Positions 57,997-64,000 of a DNA stretch of 64,000 nucleotides are shown here, one piece after another. The stretch covers positions 4,060,001 to 4,124,000 of the forward strand of contig WPIO01000029.1 of assembly GCA_009760855.2 (NCBI GenBank), read 5' to 3'. Both the position numbers and the translations under genes were made by a program. This DNA comes from Cristatella mucedo (taxonomy: Eukaryota; Bryozoa; Phylactolaemata; Cristatellidae). Every line of letters begins with the position of its first letter. The first letter of the stretch is position 1. The notes under the pieces are model-generated. The model worked only from the letters and a program-made list of their open reading frames with translations, ran no database searches and had not been told where the DNA came from.

Positions 57997-58074
57997 TCAT
58001 GTGCATTTTGGGAGCTTAGCTAGCGATACATGGAGCACTGCTCCTTCTCTGGGAATGCCTGCAGAGGCAATACG
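57997..58074 (+). pseudogene. Transmembrane exon, array copy 1 (with stop)
   Basis: 78 nt between CATTTGCAG/ and /GTGAGA. In the membrane frame it has MCILGA, TAG, then LAIHGALLLLWECLQRQY. The stop disables it for the membrane form, although the splice sites are intact. It is the most diverged array copy and follows the GC-rich insert closely. Confidence 0.5.
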
Positions 58075-58757
58075 GTGAGAGCTAATATAATGTTTTCTCT
58101 TAGCAAATCTCTTTTATGGTTTGAAAGTTACTGATGACAACAGCAAGAATAACTACTTTACAAAAAATGAGTTATTTTGACAAAAGTGCAATCGTTGTGT
58201 TCAACTAAGAAAACTGATTGTGGCTAGTCAGACAAACTTTGGCTGTCGTAAGTTTGGCAGCTTGAAACTATTCAAAAAGAGCTGCACTCTGTTCCAATCT
58301 AAACCATAATACGCCAGCCAGTTGTCGTACAACACGATAATTATATATTAAGTTTCCAGTACTATCTACCTGCTTTTCAGTGATCTTGCCACATATTCCC
58401 CATCATTACTTACTAAAAATCCTAGATTACCGACACAAAAACAATAACCAAAAAACAATCGCACAAAAGCATCTATTTGCAGTTAGGGTTAGGTTTTAAA
58501 ATTTGACTTTGGTTAAGTACCATAAGCACCCAACAATGTGCTCGGATTGGTGCAACTCACTTTGCCATACAGAGTGGAAAGATAGCTCACTTGATTTCAT
58601 GATACACCAGTTTACTAACATTACCTTCCAATTATCTATACAAGAAGAGCTGGCTTGAAATGCTTTCCGGCTTCATTGTGATGAATATATCAGAAATAGA
58701 TTGTTAGTGGCTTAAAAGACAAACTTCAGCCCTGTTTGCCATTTTTGCACCTTCTAG

Positions 58758-58818
58758 TGTGCTCAGTGCTGCGACATTTATAGCTTCAATCTGTATACCG
58801 CGTCTTACTCGAGTAGAC
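58758..58818 (+). CDS. 61-nt exon-like segment, array copy 1
   Basis: CACCTTCTAG/ then 61 nt then /GTAAGT. One frame reads VLSAATFIASICIPRLTRVD. Same length and borders as the copies at 60,471 and 62,947. Confidence 0.35.
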
Positions 58819-59340
58819 GTAAGTTCATTAGGGATGGCAGCTCAAAGTGCCCTAACTTTGTCCCTTAAAGAAAGTAATATTTTAATGTATTCCGATTTTC
58901 GGAGACCAATAAAAAACTACAGGTAAACCTCAAGAGTCTGGACCATGAGCTTGCCGGTTTAGCATGGATCACAAACAAGGAGTCGACCTCTAAATGAAAG
59001 CCGAGCACTTAGAAGATGGCAGAGACACGTTATCCAGGCTTATTAGAAACAAGCCGTATAAATGCATTCTCTTTTTAAAGATTGGTAACAGTGTGCAAGT
59101 AAGAGATTACCACAAGTGAAACCCAACTGTCACAACCGTCGTCATTAGCACATATGAGCTCATCTTTGCACCAGTGTTACTAAAATCATCGACTCAATAG
59201 GAATCAGATGTAACCAGAATGATTGAAGGCAATTTGTTGATAGCTTATCAAGGAACCTTGAAATTGCGATTCTCATTACTGAAAAAAAGTAAAAGGTCTT
59301 CTGTAGCCTAATATGTGTATGTCGATGATTTTATGAGCAG

Positions 59341-59573
59341 GTAGCTCCCACTGAATGCTTATATTCATCGGCACATGTATGATTTAATTAATCCTAAAGC
59401 CACCATTCGCACCAGAATGCAGCTAAATGATAAACGAGTGCCAGTCTCAATGAGTTATATTCTGGCTCACCTAGTATAATCCAAATCATTAGTTTCCATT
59501 GGATTGATTTTCGTTGAAGAAACTTGGATAATTTGAAATTCTGGCGATCCTACAATAGTCGGACGGTGACACA
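59341..59573 (+). pseudogene. 233-nt exon-like segment, array copy 2
   Basis: Follows ATGAGCAG/ and ends /GTAAAC. Matches 61,816-62,048 in the same frame at its 3' end (IISFHWIDFR, TGA, RNLDNLKFW), but has a one-base deletion near 59,435 and the TGA. Confidence 0.35.
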
Positions 59574-59717
59574 GTAAACATGCTGGTACCTGTATCAAGC
59601 TTCTTTAAATGTGCCTGCACACCATGACTAGTTGGCTTACACTTATGGTGTTTTATGAATTTTGTGCATACACCATCTTGAAAGTAACCGAACAAGAAAT
59701 GTTCATCTCATTATCAG

Positions 59718-59795
59718 TCATGTGTCTTCTTGCCTCATGTGTTTTGGCAAGTGGAGCCATGTTAATCGCATGGGAGTGCCGGAGCAGGCGACAAG
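59718..59795 (+). CDS. Transmembrane exon, array copy 2
   Basis: 78 nt between TTATCAG/ and /GTGAGC. Membrane frame: LLASCVLASGAMLIAWECRS, then R-R-Q and one base. Open, with the conserved G-A-M-L-I-A-W-E-C core. Entry and exit are both after codon position 1, so it can replace other copies without a frame change. Confidence 0.5.
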
Positions 59796-60470
59796 GTGAG
59801 CGATAAAGCGATGTTTTTTCTTTAGCAACTCTCGTTAATGGCTTTGAAGGTTTCAGATGGCATAGGCAAGAATAACTACTTAACAAAGAAAACAGTTATT
59901 TTGACAGAAATGCTATCGTTGTGTTCACACTTAGTAAAGTGATCGTGGCTCGTTTCACTGGTTCGGCTATGGTACTTTGGCTGTGCTAAAGAATTCCGAA
60001 TAAGCAGCACTCTGTTTCAATCTAGACCTTAGTACACCAGCCATTGCTTCTATGACATTACAAGTTTTACGCTTTCTGCGTATTCTACCTTCATTTCAAT
60101 GATCTCACCACCACTTCCCTTTCAATGTTTACTAGCTATCCTATATGAAAAACACACCAACGATGAACGGAAAGCAAACACAATATGAATACTTTGGGTT
60201 ACCCTTTAGAGTTTTGCTTTGGTTAAGTAGGATGTGAGCCCAATACGTTGCTCGGATTGGTTCAATTCACTTTGCGATACAGAGTATGAATATAGCTCAC
60301 TTGATTTCAGTATATACCAGCTTTCTAACATTAGGTTTCATTTATCTATAGCAGAAGAGGAGTTGGCTAAGAAAGCTGTCTGGCTTCATTGTGATGCGAC
60401 TATGTGAAACATAATATTACCAGCTCGAAAAACCCAATTCAGCCTTATTTACTGCCTTCGCATATTCCAG

Positions 60471-60531
60471 TGTGCTTACTGCAGCGACCTTGATAGCTCT
60501 AAATCGTATGGTACGGCTTAGGCGAGTTGAC
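60471..60531 (+). CDS. 61-nt exon-like segment, array copy 2
   Basis: GCATATTCCAG/ then 61 nt then /GTAAGT. Reads VLTAATLIALNRMVRLRRVD in the frame shared by all copies; this frame also stays open to 60,729 without splicing. Confidence 0.35.
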
Positions 60532-61815
60532 GTAAGTTCATTAGGTAATGGCAGATCAAAGTGCACCGACTTTTACCCTTCAAGGAATCAATACGTTGCT
60601 GCATTCCAATTTTCGAAGACCGATGAAAAACTTCAGGTGAACCTATTAGCATCTCTCTGTAGCAGCAGTGAATTTAAAATCTGCAGAGCATGTAGGTCTC
60701 ACAGAGCTCCCACCTACTTTTCAAAATGATCACTACAACTTGAAGAGCCGAGAAACTTATTTGCAAGAGCGTATATTTGCCTCAGTGTTTTCAAAGCATC
60801 TGGAAACCTAAAAGAACTGGGTTTAGTTGTCAAATTTCTTTCGTAGTTTCCATTCCTTGGGACTACAGCCGCTTTCGCCCGTTTCACGTTTGTGAGTTAC
60901 TTGCTTCTCGTTTCCAAAAGCAGACGCCAGCTGACTGAAACTAAGACACACAATGATAAAGGAATGGCTAACATTTGCAGACCATATCTACAGTTCAATT
61001 TTTTTCTAAAGAGTTCAAGTTCGGGAACAAGGGAATCCGACGGCCAGTGGACAAGAATAACATAAGAGGTGAGACCAGACAACCGGATGTGTTCGGGCGT
61101 GATGTTCCTGCGAGGTTCGCCCATTATGTATAACGTATCATAAAGTAGCAAATAAATATTTACATTATTAATTAATGAATTACTGAGTTATTAGATAACA
61201 CTTTGACATTAAATTCTACACTGTTATCTGTAAGTAGCTTAAGCTCATAGGTCAACACTACATCTACGATCAGGGATTGGAGCCAAGACGCATCGTGAGA
61301 TTCAAATTCAAGTACTTAAGCTGCATTTAAAACCGAATAAAAGCAAACTCTCGAATTCGGTATTCACCGGAATAATGTAGGACAAAGATATATTTCTGTC
61401 ATCACTTCAATGCCAGTGAGTCTGGACCGTAAGCTTGCCGGCTCAGCATGGATCCCAAACAAGGAGTAGACCACTGCATGAAAACCGAGCAGTTATGAGA
61501 TGGCAGAGACGCGTCCAGGCTAATTAGAAGCAAGACGTATACATATGTAAGAAGGTGAATGAAATGGTAACAGTGTGCAAGTCAGAGGTTACCGCAAGTG
61601 AAACCCAACTGTCACCGCCTTCACCATCAGCACAGATGAGCTCTGCTTAGCACCGATGTTGGAAAAATTATCGTTCCATAGGAATCGGGTGTAACCAGAA
61701 TGATTGTAGGGTCTTCGTAGACAGCTCATCCAGGGACCTTAAAGCTGCAATTCTCATTACTGAAAATTAGTAAAAGTTCTCTTCTAGCTAAATAACTGGA
61801 CGTCGAAGATTTAAG

Positions 61816-62048
61816 TTGCTCCCACTGGGTGGTTATATTCATCGGCACCCATATCGTTTAACTAATCTTACAGCCGTCATTCGCATCAGAATGCAGCTGA
61901 ATGGTAAAATGAGTGCCAGTCTCAACGACTTATATTCTGGCTCACCTAGTAAAACCCGAATCATTAGTTTCCGTGGGATTGATTTTCGTTCAGGAAACTT
62001 TGATTATTTGAAATTCTGGGGACCCTGGAGGAGCCTGACTGTGTCCTG
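61816..62048 (+). CDS. 233-nt exon-like segment, array copy 3 (most intact)
   Basis: Follows GATTTAAG/ and ends /GTAAAG. Fully open: LPLGGYIHRHPYRLTNLTAV near the start and SFRGIDFRSGNFDYLKFWGP near the end, with one N-glycosylation-type site (NLT). Copies at 59,341, 63,537 and, in reverse, 17,302-17,440 share the frame but have stops. It could be an extracellular stalk exon preceding the transmembrane exon 142 nt downstream. However, it ends after codon position 2 while the membrane frame needs position 1, so direct joining gives the other frame. Unrecognised. Confidence 0.35.
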
Positions 62049-62190
62049 GTAAAGAGGCGTGTAAAGTATCAAGCTTCTTTAAGCATGCTTGCACACCCTG
62101 ACTAGTTGGCTTACGCTTATGGTCTTTTATGCATTTTGTGCATACGCCATCTTGCAAGTAACCGAACTCAATTTGTTATCTCATTTTCAG

Positions 62191-62268
62191 TTATGTGCGT
62201 TTTTGGTGTATACATTATTACTTCGGGAGCCATGCTGATTGCATGGGAGTGCCAGAGGAGGCAATACG
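62191..62268 (+). CDS. Transmembrane exon, array copy 3
   Basis: 78 nt between CATTTTCAG/ and /GTGAGC. Membrane frame: VFGVYIITSGAMLIAWECQR, then R-Q-Y and one base. Closest to the copy at 10,323, and open. Confidence 0.55.
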
Positions 62269-62946
62269 GTGAGCGACAACGCTGTGTTTTCCTTTAGCAA
62301 CTCTTGCTTCTGGCTTTGAAAATTACTGATCACATAAGCAAGTATAACTACTTATCAAAGAACAGAGGTCTTTTGACAAAAAGCAATCGTTGTGTTAAAC
62401 TTAGAAAAGCAATGTTGGATAGTCAGACTGGTTTTGGCTGCCGTAGATTAGGCAAAGTGAAACCATTCAAAATGGGCAGCACTCTGCTGCTATCCAGAAC
62501 TTAAAAGCGTAGCAACTTCTACTACACAACAATTATATTAAGCTTCCTGTACAATCTATCTTTTTTCTAGTTATCTTGCCAGCACTTTACTTTGAATGTT
62601 TACTAGCTATCCTAAATGAACCACACATTATCGATATATGCAAAGCAAACACACAAATGTATCCATTTGCAATTAGGATTACACATTAGAGTTTTGCTTT
62701 GGTTACGTACCTTAAGCACCCGACAATGTGCTCGGATTGGTTCAACTCACTTTGCTATGCAGATTGGGATGATGGCTCACTTGATTTCATGATACACAGT
62801 TTACTAATATTAACTTTCAATTATCTATAACAGAATAGCTGGCTAAGAAAGCTTTCTGACTTCATTGTGATGGATATATCAGAAATAGATTGCTAGTGGC
62901 TTAAAAGACCAACTTCAGCCCTATTTACCATTTTTGCACCTTCTAG

Positions 62947-63007
62947 TGTGCTCATTGCAGTGACATCTATAACTTTCATCTGCATGCCACGGCTTACTAT
63001 AGTAGAC
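62947..63007 (+). CDS. 61-nt exon-like segment, array copy 3
   Basis: CACCTTCTAG/ then 61 nt then /GTAAGT. Reads VLIAVTSITFICMPRLTIVD, quite hydrophobic, in the shared frame. Confidence 0.35.
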
Positions 63008-63536
63008 GTAAGTTCAATAGGGCATAGCAGCTTAAAGTGCACCGACTTTTACCCTTAAAGAAAGTAATATTTCAACGGATTCCAATTTTCGGAGACCAAT
63101 AAAAAGCTACAGGTAAACCTCAAGAGTCTGGACCATGAGCTTTCCGGTTTAGCATGGATCACAAACAAGATGTTGACCTCTGAATGAAAACCGAGCACTT
63201 ATGAGATGGCAGAGACACTTTGTCAAGGCTTATCAGAAGCAAGCCGTATAAATGCATTCTAAGGTTGTTAGCGATTGGTTACAGTGTGCAAGTCAGAGAT
63301 TACCACAAGTGAAACCCAACTGTCACCGCCTTCACCATCAGCACAGATGAGCTCGGCTTAGCACCCATGTTGGTAAAATTATCATTCCATAGGAATCGGG
63401 TGTAACCAGAATGATTGCAGGGTCTTCGTAGACAGCTCATCTATGAACCTTTAAGCTGCAATTCTCATTACTGAAATATAGTAAAAGTTCTCCTTTAGCT
63501 AAATAACTGCACGTCGAAGATTTAAGTTGCTCCACT

Positions 63537-63758
63537 GGATGCCTATATTCATCGGCACCAATATCGTTGAATTAATCTTACAGCCTTCCTGTGCATCGGA
63601 ATGCAGCTGAATGGTAAAGCAAGTGCCAGTCTGAACGACTTATATTCTGGCTCACCTAGTAAAACCCAAATCATTAGTTTCCATGGGATTGATTTTCGTT
63701 CAAGGAACTTTGATAATTTGAAATTCTGGGGACCCTAGAGGAGTCGGACTGTCACACG
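63537..63758 (+). pseudogene. Exon-like segment, array copy 4
   Basis: Partner of 61,816-62,048 with TGA and TAG in the shared frame (IISFHGIDFRSRNFDNLKFW precedes the TAG). Ends /GTAAAT. Confidence 0.35.
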
Positions 63759-63901
63759 GTAAATAGGCATGTACCTGTATCCAGCTCCTTAAAACGTGCA
63801 TGCACACCGTGACTAGTGTGCTTACGCTTATGGTCTTTTATGCATTTTGTGCATACGCCATCTTGAAAGTAACCGAACTCAATTTGTTATCTCGTTTTCA
63901 G

Positions 63902-63979
63902 TTATGTGCGTTTTTTGTGTATATATTTTGGGAACAGGAGCCATGCTGATCAGATGGGATTGCCTGAGAAGGCGATTCG
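63902..63979 (+). CDS. Transmembrane exon, array copy 4
   Basis: 78 nt between CGTTTTCAG/ and /GTAAGC. Membrane frame: FCVYILGTGAMLIRWDCLRR, then R-F and one base. Open, but a charged Arg has entered the end of the hydrophobic run (A-W-E changed to R-W-D). Confidence 0.5.
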
Positions 63980-64000
63980 GTAAGCCATAATGCTGTGTTT

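Larger units (their letters stand above)
57965..64000 (+). repeat. Tandem array of about 1.7-kb membrane-exon units
   Basis: Four units start about 57,965, 59,340, 61,790 and 63,500. The 78-nt exon repeats at 57,997, 59,718, 62,191 and 63,902: spacings 1,721, 2,473 and 1,711. The longer middle spacing holds 60,650-61,400, part of which matches 11,690-12,010 of block A, so it is original sequence lost from the other units. Each unit carries an upstream 220-235-nt segment, the 78-nt exon and the 61-nt segment. The array runs off the window. Confidence 0.85.

Overview
The window looks like intron- and repeat-rich nuclear DNA of an invertebrate animal. It has spliced exon signals (AG/GT borders with symmetric phases), L2/CR1-like LINE copies, a Ty3-type retrotransposon with a solo LTR, tRNA-derived SINEs, long microsatellites and a decayed Maverick/Polinton. 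There are no bacterial-style operons and no rRNA or tRNA genes. The phylum cannot be fixed from sequence alone.

Layout. 1-12.1 kb (block A) and 43.8-64.0 kb (block A') are old copies of one segmental duplication, each interrupted by different later insertions. Block A carries the 3' end of a plus-strand gene for a single-pass membrane protein (transmembrane exon 10,323-10,400, cytoplasmic exons to a stop at 12,109 with an overlapping AATAAA). In A' the transmembrane exon recurs four times in tandem (57,997; 59,718; 62,191; 63,902), always exactly 78 nt with AG/GT borders. A sixth copy lies on the minus strand at 17,085-17,162. An unrelated membrane-tail gene end, with one in-frame stop, lies at 25.6-26.1 kb. 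12.2-14.2 kb holds a non-autonomous LTR-like element with nested SINEs. 14.5-27.3 kb is mostly non-coding, with LINE pieces and a solo LTR.

27.6-41.6 kb is one decayed Maverick/Polinton (adintovirus-like) element. It has inverted terminal repeats, a broken protein-primed DNA polymerase B, a packaging ATPase with Walker A and B, a phospholipase A2-like capsid segment, several unassigned coding remnants on both strands, and three nested LINE insertions. It appears to have landed in a CA/CT microsatellite.

42.6-45.1 kb holds LINE copies. 45.1-49.9 kb is a defective Ty3-type element (zinc knuckle, protease, RT, RNase H, integrase, one LTR) inserted into a LINE copy whose empty site survives in block A. 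50-57 kb is duplicated block with a clean LINE insertion at 53.3-54.8 kb. 57.3-58.0 kb is an unidentified GC-rich insert, followed by the exon array to the window end.

No complete cellular gene is visible. The most interesting material is the tandem array of alternative-looking transmembrane exons and the Polinton relic.
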